This document shows positions 1-5,908 of a stretch of 5,908 nucleotides of DNA, in pieces. Each line of letters begins with the position of its first letter. The stretch's first letter is position 1. Made by a program: the position numbers and the translations under genes. Source of the stretch: Clostridia bacterium (GTDB taxonomy: Bacteria; Bacillota; Clostridia; Christensenellales; CALWSW01); the NCBI GenBank assembly GCA_019421925.1, contig JAHZEH010000132.1, forward strand, positions 1 to 5,908. The letters run 5' to 3'. A model generated the notes under the pieces. That model made no database searches. It was not told the DNA's origin and worked only from the letters and a program-made list of their open reading frames with translations.

Positions 1-2634
1 GTTCTGATTTTCAGCATCCCACCCAGAGAAAGTTCCTGGAGCTGAACTGTTAAGAGGAACCAGGCTGATTTCGTTAAGCCTATAAGTCCTGAATCGGTTT
101 TTATCCGGATATACTTCTACATCAAAAGATGCGATATATTCCTTGGGATTTCCCCTTTCGAGTTCGATTACAATTGGAGTTTCAAAATAATCGTACCGTG
201 TAACGTATTGTTTTTTAGCATTTTCTTTATTGTATTTACCGCTCCCTACATATTCTCCGCTCTGTATCGTGCTCTCAAGATTGTCCAAGACCGCCAGTTT
301 TTCCAGAGACATATTTTTATCAGAGACAATTTTGTCTATCGCGCTCTTGAACAGCTTAACATTATAAGGCTGACCGTCAAACGTTGTCCCATTTACGACT
401 ATATCTATGCCATTGTACCGATCTCCATATAACGACTCCAAAGTACGCCTCAAAAAACCTTTTACTGTTTTCTGGTTTGTTTCTGTGTTTTGAGCCTGCT
501 CCCAAATCCCTTTAGCTTTCACAACGCTCTCCGCTGGAACCGCCACCTGCCCGCCCGCCTGAGTCTGAACAGGCACTTTCCCGTGATAGGGCGCTTTGAT
601 GGTGGTGGCTTTCCCGACCTGAACAGGCTGCTCCTCCGTCCCCTCTGTGGGGAGAGGTTCCGCCTGCACCATGGGGAGCGGGGAGGGCGTTTGCCCGGCC
701 TCCTGATCTGTGTTCAGCATTGCAGAGGGAAGGGGTTGCGGAATTGCCTCCGCCCGCTCCTCCGCTGTCAGCGGGAGATCGCCGATCCTGTCCGCTCCTC
801 TTTGGAATTCCCGTTCTGTTTGGCTGGAAACCTCCCCGTAGTCCGTTGAATCCGAGCCTGTCACCCCGTTAAGGATTCCGGCTGTCAGTGCGCCCACCAG
901 AAAGGATTCCGCCGCCTCCGGGGTGTACAATTTAAATTCGTTGTCCTCGCCATATGCAAGGTTTCTGACAATGGGGTCCAGAATGTCCTGGGTGTACTCC
1001 TCCAGACCCTCCGCCGTCATGTTGCCCAGGAACGCCAGCGCTTTCCCGGATAGGCTTGTCTTGTCTATCCCGTTGATTACCTTCTGGGCGATATTGTCCG
1101 CGCCGGACAGCGCGGAGATACCGCCCATGACTTTTTGTAGGCCAAGCTCCAGGACGGATGTAACTGCGGATTTCAGGAGCGCTTCTGATTGGGACCTTCC
1201 CTCACTGATCGCTTCCTCATAGCTGTTTGAAAAGACCTTGGAGCCAAAGACCGCCGAACCAAAGGCCGGATTGAGAAGGGATGCGAAAATAGCGGGGGCC
1301 TGATCCCCCGCCGAATACGCGACCTGGTTGAGTAGCTGATACCCTTTTGAGAGAAGGGGCTGGGTCTGTTCATGGGACTCCTGTAATACGGACTTGTCCA
1401 AAGGCTTATCGTCCCCCAGAATCAGGGCTTTTGCCCCGTATGACAGATCCCGCAGGGCGTTCTCTGCCCCCGCAAATCCCGCTTGAATTACGCTGAACGC
1501 CGGATGTTCCTGGTATACTTTGGCTTCGTCCGCGCCCATCCTCACGGCGAGTTCGTTTTGCAGAGCGGCCTTGTATCTCTCCGCCTTTTCCTTCTCCCCC
1601 CGGCCGATATAGAAATTATAGATTTCCTCTTCCTCCGGGGTCATGTACAGATAACGCAAATCGCCGCCCATGGAACCGTTTGCGGCGGCGATTCTGAGGT
1701 CCTGTTCATTTTCCTTGGCAAATGTCAGGGGGTTCACATCTCTGCCAATCCCGAAAGCGCCCCCCGCCTTGTTTTCGTATTGTTCCCCTGCCTTTACGCG
1801 CTCCCAATAGTCCGCAGAAACCATGGGAAGCAGTTCCAACTGCTCGCGCTCGACCTCATCCCCCAGATTGTAGCGCGTCATTTTGCTCTCCGAACCCATG
1901 AGGTCGTTGGCCCGCGCCGCCGACTGGTCCAGGAGCTCCTCCATGCTCAGACCGCTGGCCGCCTGGGCCTTTTGCAGCTCGTTCAGGCGGGACAGCTTTT
2001 TCACATTCCCCTGCCATCCCTCCGCGCCGGGGATTCCTGGGAATTTATTCCGTTCCACCGTCAAAGGGAGCGGCGTAAATTCCTTCTTCTTTGGGGCCGC
2101 GGATGACACCGCATCCGCGACCAGGGCTTCATTTTGCTTTGCGGCGGCAGGCGCATTCGGTGTTTCATTCTGCTTTTGCACAGAATCGTTCTTCCATGCC
2201 GGCCCGCCGGGCGCGAATGCCGCTATGGCTTCGCTGGCCTTTGTGATTGTTTTTCTCTTTTCGGCCTCCCGCTCCTGTGCAAAATTGTAATCCTCCGCGA
2301 GTTTCGCATAGGAGGAGATGTTTTTCTTTGGGGGTAGCCCGCTCTGATAAAGGTATACGTCTACTGGATCATCGAAGTTATACGCTTTCTCAACCGCCTT
2401 GGGCAGTTCCCCCCTTGCCTTGCGCAGCTGGTCCTCCTCGTCCCATTCGTCATATTCCAGTTCGGATTTCCAGTTGTAATTATACTGGTTAAATTTGCTC
2501 TTATACTCCTCTGCTTTCGATCTCTCATAGTTCGACAGAGAGCTGGCGCTGTTCCGGCGCTTAAAATCTTCCACAAAACCGTGGCGTGTCCCGGAAGATT
2601 TCTCCCAGTTTTTAAAATCGCTGGCAAAACCCAT
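1..2634 (-). CDS. Giant multidomain phage protein with polyvalent-type C-terminal module (partial, 3' end outside window)
   Basis: An uninterrupted frame of 878 codons from the ATG at 2634 to the left edge, with no stop, so the protein is longer than 878 residues. Residues 1-148 are charged and rich in Lys, Glu, Tyr and Trp. Residues about 149-190 are an Ala/Pro/Lys/Gln linker. Residues about 252-595 are a mainly helical core: MTRYNLGD, a YMTPEEEEIYNFYIGRGEK segment (330-348) and hydrophobic helices around 446-465 and 577-590. It also has EGLEEYTQDILDPIVRN (542-558) followed by GEDNEFKLYTPEA. I recall this set of motifs from large uncharacterised proteins of gut Firmicute phages. Residues about 630-720 are a Pro/Glu/Gln-rich linker, and residues 721-878 are a separate AT-rich-encoded module with LPD3/PBECR-like features. 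No signal peptide or recognised catalytic motif is visible. The position after a nozzle gene and a helical LysM gene suggests a virion protein ejected into the cell. Function is inferred; a cytoplasmic or injected effector is equally possible. Confidence 0.9.
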   Translation of the reverse strand, partial: MGFASDFKNWEKSSGTRHGFVEDFKRRNSASSLSNYERSKAEEYKSKFNQYNYNWKSELEYDEWDEEDQLRKARGELPKAVEKAYNFDDPVDVYLYQSGLPPKKNISSYAKLAEDYNFAQEREAEKRKTITKASEAIAAFAPGGPAWKNDSVQKQNETPNAPAAAKQNEALVADAVSSAAPKKKEFTPLPLTVERNKFPGIPGAEGWQGNVKKLSRLNELQKAQAASGLSMEELLDQSAARANDLMGSESKMTRYNLGDEVEREQLELLPMVSADYWERVKAGEQYENKAGGAFGIGRDVNPLTFAKENEQDLRIAAANGSMGGDLRYLYMTPEEEEIYNFYIGRGEKEKAERYKAALQNELAVRMGADEAKVYQEHPAFSVIQAGFAGAENALRDLSYGAKALILGDDKPLDKSVLQESHEQTQPLLSKGYQLLNQVAYSAGDQAPAIFASLLNPAFGSAVFGSKVFSNSYEEAISEGRSQSEALLKSAVTSVLELGLQKVMGGISALSGADNIAQKVINGIDKTSLSGKALAFLGNMTAEGLEEYTQDILDPIVRNLAYGEDNEFKLYTPEAAESFLVGALTAGILNGVTGSDSTDYGEVSSQTEREFQRGADRIGDLPLTAEERAEAIPQPLPSAMLNTDQEAGQTPSPLPMVQAEPLPTEGTEEQPVQVGKATTIKAPYHGKVPVQTQAGGQVAVPAESVVKAKGIWEQAQNTETNQKTVKGFLRRTLESLYGDRYNGIDIVVNGTTFDGQPYNVKLFKSAIDKIVSDKNMSLEKLAVLDNLESTIQSGEYVGSGKYNKENAKKQYVTRYDYFETPIVIELERGNPKEYIASFDVEVYPDKNRFRTYRLNEISLVPLNSSAPGTFSGWDAENQN
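64..360 (-). other. LPD3/PBECR-like polyvalent-protein domain (residues 759-857 of the giant protein)
   Basis: The segment has a helix with KLFKSAIDKIVSDKN, a second helix (SLEKLAVLDNLESTIQSGEY) and a Lys/Tyr-rich stretch. These are followed by an extended beta part: YDYFETPIVIELE, then KEYIASFDVEVYPDKNRF and the closing RTYRLNEIS. An N-terminal helical pair leading to 'YxYFexPV-I', an 'Y-A-FdV' strand and a final 'Y-L-eI' strand is the pattern I associate with large polyvalent protein-associated domain 3 and related phage PBECR nuclease-like folds. No decisive catalytic residues can be assigned by eye, and similarity is judged from memory only. The protein continues past this domain out of the window. 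Confidence 0.5.
475..747 (-). other. Pro/Glu/Gln-rich interdomain linker of the giant protein (residues 630-720)
   Basis: Residues 630-720 are rich in Pro, Glu, Gln, Thr and Ala (for example IPQPLPSAML, TPSPLPMVQAEPLPTEGTEE, QTQAGGQVAVPAES) and look disordered. The encoding DNA is very GC-rich (117 of 180 bases G or C in 541-720 by hand count). The linker separates the helical core from an AT-rich C-terminal module, so it is the natural hinge, or possible cleavage region, between carrier and cargo. Confidence 0.7.
850..1881 (-). other. Conserved helical, partly hydrophobic core of the giant protein (residues 252-595)
   Basis: This segment begins with MTRYNLGDEVEREQLELLP and includes YMTPEEEEIYNFYIGRGEK. 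It then has a long run of amphipathic and hydrophobic helices (APAIFASLLNPAFGSAVFG at 446-464; AVTSVLELGLQKVMGGISAL at 490-509; ESFLVGALTAGILNG at 576-590) and the acidic EGLEEYTQDILDPIVRN. The Gly/Ala-rich hydrophobic helices are not typical long transmembrane spans but could insert into or line a membrane pore. From memory, similar ordered motifs recur in long proteins of Firmicute mobile elements, mostly annotated as hypothetical. Boundaries are approximate and no enzymatic function is claimed. Confidence 0.6.
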
Positions 2635-2640
2635 CTCTTT

Positions 2641-2647
2641 CCCCTCT
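2641..2647 (-). promoter_or_regulatory. Ribosome-binding site of the giant protein, overlapping the upstream stop
   Basis: On the minus strand the junction reads TAGAGGGGAAAGAGATG. The stop TAG of the LysM gene runs into AGAGGGG, a purine-rich Shine-Dalgarno-like stretch placed 6 bases before the ATG at 2634. The spacing repeats that of the preceding gene pair (an 11-base gap in both) and supports both this start and coupled translation. Confidence 0.65.
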
Positions 2648-3974
2648 ATTTCAGCCCGTTCGCATAATTGTATTGCAGTTCATAGGCGTAATCATACAGC
2701 TTGTGGTTGGCTTGATTAATGGCGTCCTGGGTGTACTGGCCGCTGTAATTGCCCAGTATCCCGCGTAGGCTGTTGACTGCATCCCCCCGCTTTGAGGCTG
2801 GCATTTTAGGGTCGAGCGTGTAGAGCAGGCTTTCAGCCAGCGCACTGCCGTCATTGTTCAGTTTTTTGCTTCCGCTCCCCCTGCCGGAACCGCTGATTGA
2901 TTTTTGAAGCTGCTGCGCCTGGAGATTCCCCAGCAGCATATCCAGGTCGTGGGCGCTCTGCTGCATGTTCAGGTTCTGCTGATCCCCATACAGCCCGGCC
3001 AGAGAACCAAGCATATTCATCTGCGCATTAAACGCCCCAACCTGGGCCTGGTACTGCTGGGCCGCAAGCTCCGCCTGCGCCTGGGCCAGCTGTAGGGAGA
3101 GGTCGGCCATGTACTGAGCCGCCTGAACGTCCTTGGTATATCCCGCCTGTAGAATCTGAGCTGCAATATCATCCTTTGCCGCCTGCTCCTGGGCGGAAGC
3201 AAGGTTTATATTGCTGCGCATGGCAATATCCTGGGCCACGCGGGAGGTCTCCGACACGCCGGACTGCGTCCCCTGATAGAGGTTCCCCGCCAGCCCCTTT
3301 GCCGCCAGCATCTCATTGTTCCCGATGGAGCCGAGCCTTCCGTTCACATAGGACTGCGTCCTCAACCCCTCATACTGCCGGGCCAGCTCCTGGGCCTGTT
3401 TCTCCAATTGCGCTTTCTGGGCCTGATATGCAGCCTCCAAGGCCGCCGTATACTGCTGGCCAGCCGCCGCATATTGGGAGGATAAATCAGGCGCGCTATA
3501 GACTGGATAACTGATCCCCTGCATCAGCCCGGCTATGGCGTCATACCCCAGTAAACTATTTATCTGGGCCTCCTGGGCGGTCTGCGCATTTTGCGGCGCT
3601 GCGGTTTTCTGGCCGGGGAGGACGATGGTCTGTCCCGGTCGGATCAGGTTGGGGTTTGTAATGTTGGGGTTGAGGGCTTGCAGCTCCTTCCATGTCGTGC
3701 CGTTTGCCTTTGCAATTCCTGAAAGCGTATCGTATTTCTTGACCGTGTACTGGTTTGCCCGGGTATTCGCCGCCGCCGACGCGCTCTCAGCCGTCAGGGT
3801 GTTGCCCGCTCCCTGGCCGGGCACATAGTCGGGTTCCATATAAACCGTATTGTAATATTCCGGCTTGACGGTGGATGTATCCCAGTCCCCCCAGGAGCCT
3901 GTTTTTATATTCCATTTCCGAATTCCGCTCCCGCCAATCTTATCCGTTTCGGTGTTCATGCCGTATTCTGCCAT
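2646..3974 (-). CDS. LysM-bearing, Ala/Gln-rich internal virion (ejection) protein
   Basis: A complete 442-residue protein, probably a virion component released with or ahead of the DNA. Residues 1-70 are polar with several Trp/Tyr (IRKWNIKTGSWGDWDT). Residues 76-121 are a single canonical LysM domain (YTVKKYDTLSGIAKANG...NPNLIRPGQTIVLP), expected to bind peptidoglycan glycan chains. Residues about 165-355 are strongly helical and rich in Ala and Gln, with coiled-coil potential (for example AYQAQKAQLEKQAQELARQ and LSLQLAQAQAELAAQQYQAQ). Within this, residues 206-256 (TQSYVNGRLGSIGNNEMLAAKG, then SGVSETS) resemble a motif I recall from Firmicute phage tail-region proteins, in which a Tyr-containing helix leads to an AAxGLxGG turn and a small-residue stretch. 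A Ser/Gly linker (360-371) leads to a small Tyr-rich C-terminal domain. There is no catalytic cell-wall hydrolase motif, signal peptide or clear membrane segment. The role is inferred from composition and position. Alternatives are a tail-tip or tape-measure-like protein. Confidence 0.85.
   Translation of the reverse strand: MAEYGMNTETDKIGGSGIRKWNIKTGSWGDWDTSTVKPEYYNTVYMEPDYVPGQGAGNTLTAESASAAANTRANQYTVKKYDTLSGIAKANGTTWKELQALNPNITNPNLIRPGQTIVLPGQKTAAPQNAQTAQEAQINSLLGYDAIAGLMQGISYPVYSAPDLSSQYAAAGQQYTAALEAAYQAQKAQLEKQAQELARQYEGLRTQSYVNGRLGSIGNNEMLAAKGLAGNLYQGTQSGVSETSRVAQDIAMRSNINLASAQEQAAKDDIAAQILQAGYTKDVQAAQYMADLSLQLAQAQAELAAQQYQAQVGAFNAQMNMLGSLAGLYGDQQNLNMQQSAHDLDMLLGNLQAQQLQKSISGSGRGSGSKKLNNDGSALAESLLYTLDPKMPASKRGDAVNSLRGILGNYSGQYTQDAINQANHKLYDYAYELQYNYANGLK
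3612..3749 (-). other. LysM domain (residues 76-121 of the 442-residue protein)
   Basis: The repeat begins with YTVKKYDTLSGIAKANG, continues with a TTWKELQALNPN helix and ends with LIRPGQTIVLPG. The Tyr-Thr-Val opening, the DTL-I pattern of the first helix, the LNPN turn and the closing RPGQ-I-LP are the classical LysM landmarks. One copy only is present. It is flanked on both sides by Ala/Thr/Gln-rich linkers (about 55-75 and 122-137), so it sits as an independent module near the N terminus. Confidence 0.93.
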
Positions 3975-3978
3975 TTTG

Positions 3979-3987
3979 CTCCTCCTT
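3979..3987 (-). promoter_or_regulatory. Strong ribosome-binding site for the LysM protein, overlapping the upstream stop
   Basis: Read on the minus strand, TAAGGAGGAGCAAAATG joins the stop of the nozzle gene to the start of the LysM gene. The AGGAGG core begins on the last A of the TAA stop and lies 6 bases before the ATG. This near-perfect Shine-Dalgarno sequence fixes the start at 3974 and makes reinitiation or translational coupling likely. It also fits a Firmicute host. Confidence 0.85.
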
Positions 3988-5848
3988 ACTTGACGTAGTT
4001 CCCCACCACATAGCTCACCTCTGCCCCGAACACACCGAACCCCTCATTGAGCGCGGCGTTGCGGAAGATGAGCTGGAGGGTGATGAACTTCTTGATCTTC
4101 TTGTTGAAGGGGATGACCTGGGGCACGTCCCTGGTGTTGAAGGTGATGCGGCCAAAGTCGATATCTGCAAAGGTGAAAATATCCATCGTGTCCTCCTGGA
4201 TTTTCCACTCCCATTCCTTTTCCGTCGCCGCCCACACCTCCACGGAGGAGCGTGTATAGGGCTTTATCATGACCGCGCAGCCCTTTTTAATCATGGTTTT
4301 CCTCTTGGCGAAGGTGCCGAAATCGTCAAGAAGGGTTGTCCAGACCGCTTCAATGGGTTCCCCATCGTCGCTGAACTTCTCCATGAGGTCCGTGTCTGTC
4401 TTGAACACGCACAGCTTCCCCACCGCCGTGCCGAAGTACAGCTTCCCGTCCAGCTCCAGAAAACAGGTGGCCGGGATGTTTGACCAGTAGTACCACTCGT
4501 AGCCGTAGGTTTCGCCCTGGGAGGTTTTCTGCCGGGAGTCGGCCACATAGCAGTGGGAGTTGACGCAGAGCAGATACAGGCCGTTCCACACGGTTGCAAC
4601 CGCATTCTCAAGGCCGGATTCCTTGACCAGCCGCGCATTGATGGTGCTGCTCCTGGGCTGGGCCGCCCGCTCCTGGGTGACGGTAGCCGAAGCGATGGAG
4701 AAAACGCCCTCCCGCGTGAGGAAAAGCGGGTCGTCCCGCAGGGTGGCAAAGGCCGTGCCCGAGACCGCGCCCACGCCCTTGACCCCCTGTTTCACCGGAA
4801 AGATCACCGTGCCGCTCTCGTTCATCTCCGCTGTCCGCAGGAATATCTCAGCATCCTGCTCGTTGTCCTCCTTGACAATCAGCATGGATTCGTATTGTTT
4901 GAGATACCCCACAATGCCCGAGCTGTCCGACCCAATGCAGGTATACCCCGTATCCGGGAAGTAGGTGGGGTCGTCCAGCCCAGATTGCCAGTCGCAGTTC
5001 TTCTTGTCCGGGTTTCCCGACAGGAAGATGCGGTTATCATTGTTGTAGCCGTAGAACCCTGCGACCGTGCATTTCCGGATCGTGTCGGCGTGGCCGGGGA
5101 CCGTCTTTGCGTAGGTGACAACGACATTGTCTATCCCGCTGCCGCCGGCGTACACCGGCGGGGCCGTATTGAAGGTGATCTTTCCCTCTGCCCTGTCCAC
5201 GGTGAAGTCTGTGTTCTCCACCTTCTCCACGCCCTCCACAACAGCCGTCACCGCGTCAGCGTCCAATCCCTCCCCGTCCAGCTTGAACTCCGTGGTGGTT
5301 CCGTCCCCTATGAGGGAGTTCTTGCGCCACTTTGACAGGAGGTTCACCGCCTCAAAGGCCGTGCCGCTGCCGTCCCCCTTACCCGCAATCCGGGTGGTTG
5401 GGATGAAAGCATTGTCCGTCACATTCCCCACGGCCAGCGCCGCATCCGCAGACACCGCCAGATAGTTCGTGCCGTCCAGAAGATACAGCTTCCCTTTATG
5501 GGGAAAGGAGACCGAGCGGTGCGCGGCCATGCCGGTATATATCTCCTCCGGCGTCTCGCCGTGGACGTACAGTTTTGTCCCGGCATGGACAAGGATGCGC
5601 CCCGCGCCGTCCGAGAGCACGCAGTAATGAACGCCGTATATCTCGGAGCCGTAGTTGTGCAGGGACTTCCAGCCCGGTCTTTTTTCCGGAAACCCTGCCA
5701 CGTCCGGGATGAGGTTGAGGGCGTAGGGGGACCGGGCGGGGGAAATCTGGGTCTGGTCCGTGGAGAAATCCACGCCAAGGAAGTTCTGGTACTGCTTGAC
5801 GTACTTCTTGATCTCCTTGATATCCTTGGGGGTTACGCTCTGTGCCAT
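3986..5848 (-). CDS. Tail nozzle / packaged-DNA stabilisation-type protein (P22 gp10-like role)
   Basis: A complete 620-residue protein, probably the structural component that closes the tail channel below the portal and adaptor and keeps packaged DNA inside the capsid. After a short charged start, residues 24-60 hold the typical opening of this class: LGVDFSTDQTQISPARSP, then ALNLIPD and FPEKRPGW (ordered arginines and an RPG turn). Repeated beta-strand pairs such as GRILVHAGTKLYVHG (83-97) and GKLYLLDGTNYLAV (119-132) fit beta-propeller blades. Residues 272-300 carry NRIFLSGNPD and a DDPTYFPDTGY segment that I recognise as recurrent in phage nozzle proteins, and the end (about 595-620) has NEGFGVFGAEVSY, also recurrent. 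Residues 176-248 form an inserted Ig-like domain. There is no signal peptide or membrane segment. The ATG at 5848 is one base after the preceding stop and is preceded by GGGTGG with a 4-base spacer. The family assignment is from memory of motifs; an exact homologue cannot be named without a search. Confidence 0.86.
   Translation of the reverse strand: MAQSVTPKDIKEIKKYVKQYQNFLGVDFSTDQTQISPARSPYALNLIPDVAGFPEKRPGWKSLHNYGSEIYGVHYCVLSDGAGRILVHAGTKLYVHGETPEEIYTGMAAHRSVSFPHKGKLYLLDGTNYLAVSADAALAVGNVTDNAFIPTTRIAGKGDGSGTAFEAVNLLSKWRKNSLIGDGTTTEFKLDGEGLDADAVTAVVEGVEKVENTDFTVDRAEGKITFNTAPPVYAGGSGIDNVVVTYAKTVPGHADTIRKCTVAGFYGYNNDNRIFLSGNPDKKNCDWQSGLDDPTYFPDTGYTCIGSDSSGIVGYLKQYESMLIVKEDNEQDAEIFLRTAEMNESGTVIFPVKQGVKGVGAVSGTAFATLRDDPLFLTREGVFSIASATVTQERAAQPRSSTINARLVKESGLENAVATVWNGLYLLCVNSHCYVADSRQKTSQGETYGYEWYYWSNIPATCFLELDGKLYFGTAVGKLCVFKTDTDLMEKFSDDGEPIEAVWTTLLDDFGTFAKRKTMIKKGCAVMIKPYTRSSVEVWAATEKEWEWKIQEDTMDIFTFADIDFGRITFNTRDVPQVIPFNKKIKKFITLQLIFRNAALNEGFGVFGAEVSYVVGNYVK
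5105..5323 (-). other. Inserted Ig-like/beta-sandwich domain in the nozzle protein (residues 176-248)
   Basis: Between two propeller-like blocks, residues 176-248 read as a separate small beta-sandwich. It opens with GDGTTTEFKLDGE, continues with a VTAVVEGVEKVENTDFTVD segment, then GKITFNTAPP, and closes with DNVVVTYAKT. The sequence 'DGTT..F.L ... V.GV ... TDFTVD ... G.ITF..APP ... V.VTY' is a pattern I know from many phage and bacterial surface-associated Ig-like domains. It is flanked by low-complexity turns (GKGDGSGTAFEA before, PGHADT after). The boundaries are approximate. The role is unknown; such insertions often decorate virion surfaces and may touch host glycans or neighbouring tail proteins, which here is inference. 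Confidence 0.65.
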
Positions 5849-5849
5849 A

Positions 5850-5908
5850 TTACCACCCGTATACGTCCACTACGCTGCCGGGGATGTACTTCTTGGCGTC
5901 CTCCAGCC
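5850..5908 (-). CDS. C-terminal end of an unidentified upstream gene (partial)
   Basis: Only the last 18 codons and a TAA stop are inside the window; the 5' part lies beyond the right edge. The readable tail is LEDAKKYIPGSVVDVYGW, with the first two bases of the window belonging to a split codon. Of the three minus-strand frames here, one meets a stop within 13 codons and another runs into the next gene out of frame. This frame stops one base before the start of the 620-residue gene, which is the usual tight packing of phage structural genes. Its GGGTGG just before the stop also serves as the ribosome site of the next gene. By position, upstream of a tail-nozzle gene, a head-tail adaptor or tail accessory protein would be expected, but the residues visible do not identify a family. 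Confidence 0.62.
   Translation of the reverse strand, partial: LEDAKKYIPGSVVDVYGW

Noticed and set aside
380..475. A possible internal promoter on the minus strand in the AT-rich module (TTGGAG then TACAAT at 18-base spacing, or TTGAGG then TATATG).
   Set aside because: The -35 matches are poor, AT-rich DNA gives such hits by chance, and no in-frame start with a ribosome site follows closely.
1292..1311. A 7-bp GC stem with a 6-base loop (GCGGGGG / CCCCCGC), followed on the minus strand by TATTTTC, resembling a weak intrinsic terminator.
   Set aside because: It lies in the middle of the giant gene's frame (around residues 442-448), the T run is short and broken, and the bases are explained by ordinary Gly, Ala and Pro codons. 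A premature terminator here seems unlikely.
4291..4749. A 152-codon minus-strand frame overlapping the nozzle gene in another frame.
   Set aside because: It is Arg/Ser/Pro-rich with no ribosome site or motif and is fully contained in the real gene, as expected of an alternative-frame shadow.
5142..5161. A perfect 7-bp inverted repeat (CCGCCGG / CCGGCGG) with a 6-base loop.
   Set aside because: It encodes the Pro-Pro and Gly-Gly pairs of the Ig-like insert, has no T tract and lies inside a gene, so it is most simply a by-product of codon choice.
4553..5335. A 260-codon open frame on the plus strand opposite the nozzle gene, and similar plus-strand frames at 1483-2106 and 3875-4483.
   Set aside because: They lie wholly or largely antisense to well-supported minus-strand genes, their products are low-complexity (Arg/Leu/His/Pro-rich) with no recognisable motif, and GC-rich coding DNA commonly gives such antisense shadows.
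1..5908. Search by eye for tRNA, CRISPR repeats, transposase, integrase, attachment site or programmed diversity repeat (DGR-like) signals.
   Set aside because: No cloverleaf, regularly spaced repeat, terminal inverted repeat or recognisable protein motif of these classes was found; essentially all bases are taken by the four genes.

Overview
The window carries four genes, all read from the minus strand and so from the right end towards the left. They look like part of the tail and DNA-ejection module of a short-tailed (podovirus-like) phage or prophage. Three features suggest a Gram-positive host, probably a gut clostridial Firmicute: the high GC content of most of the window (about 60-65% where I counted by hand), the AGGAGG-type ribosome site before the second complete gene, and protein motifs I associate with phages of gut Firmicutes. 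The host assignment is inference. I see no integrase, repressor or bacterial flanking gene, so lytic phage and prophage cannot be told apart.

Layout from upstream (right) to downstream (left): (1) 5850-5908, the last 18 codons of an unidentified gene; (2) 3986-5848, a 620-residue beta-rich protein of the tail-nozzle / packaged-DNA-stabilisation type (P22 gp10-like role) with an inserted Ig-like domain; (3) 2646-3974, a 442-residue protein with an N-terminal LysM peptidoglycan-binding domain followed by a long Ala/Gln-rich helical region, like the internal virion or ejection proteins of short-tailed phages; (4) 1-2634, the first 878 codons of a very large multidomain protein that runs off the left edge.

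The genes are separated by only 1, 11 and 11 bases, and the spacers are essentially ribosome-binding sites, so they are almost certainly co-transcribed and probably translationally coupled. The order nozzle, then helical LysM protein, then giant protein matches a tail exit followed by ejected proteins: the nozzle closes the DNA channel, the LysM protein may engage the cell wall, and the giant protein may be delivered across the envelope.

The most interesting part is the giant protein. It has a charged N-terminal region, a conserved helical and partly hydrophobic core, and a Pro/Glu/Gln-rich linker. It then has a C-terminal module whose DNA drops abruptly from about 65% GC (541-720) to about 40% GC (1-480), in frame and at the linker. 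The module resembles the LPD3/PBECR-type domains of phage 'polyvalent' proteins, so it looks like a recently exchanged effector cassette on a virion-delivered carrier.

No gene-free stretch exceeds 11 bases. I found no tRNA, rRNA, CRISPR array, insertion sequence, convincing terminator or convincing promoter.
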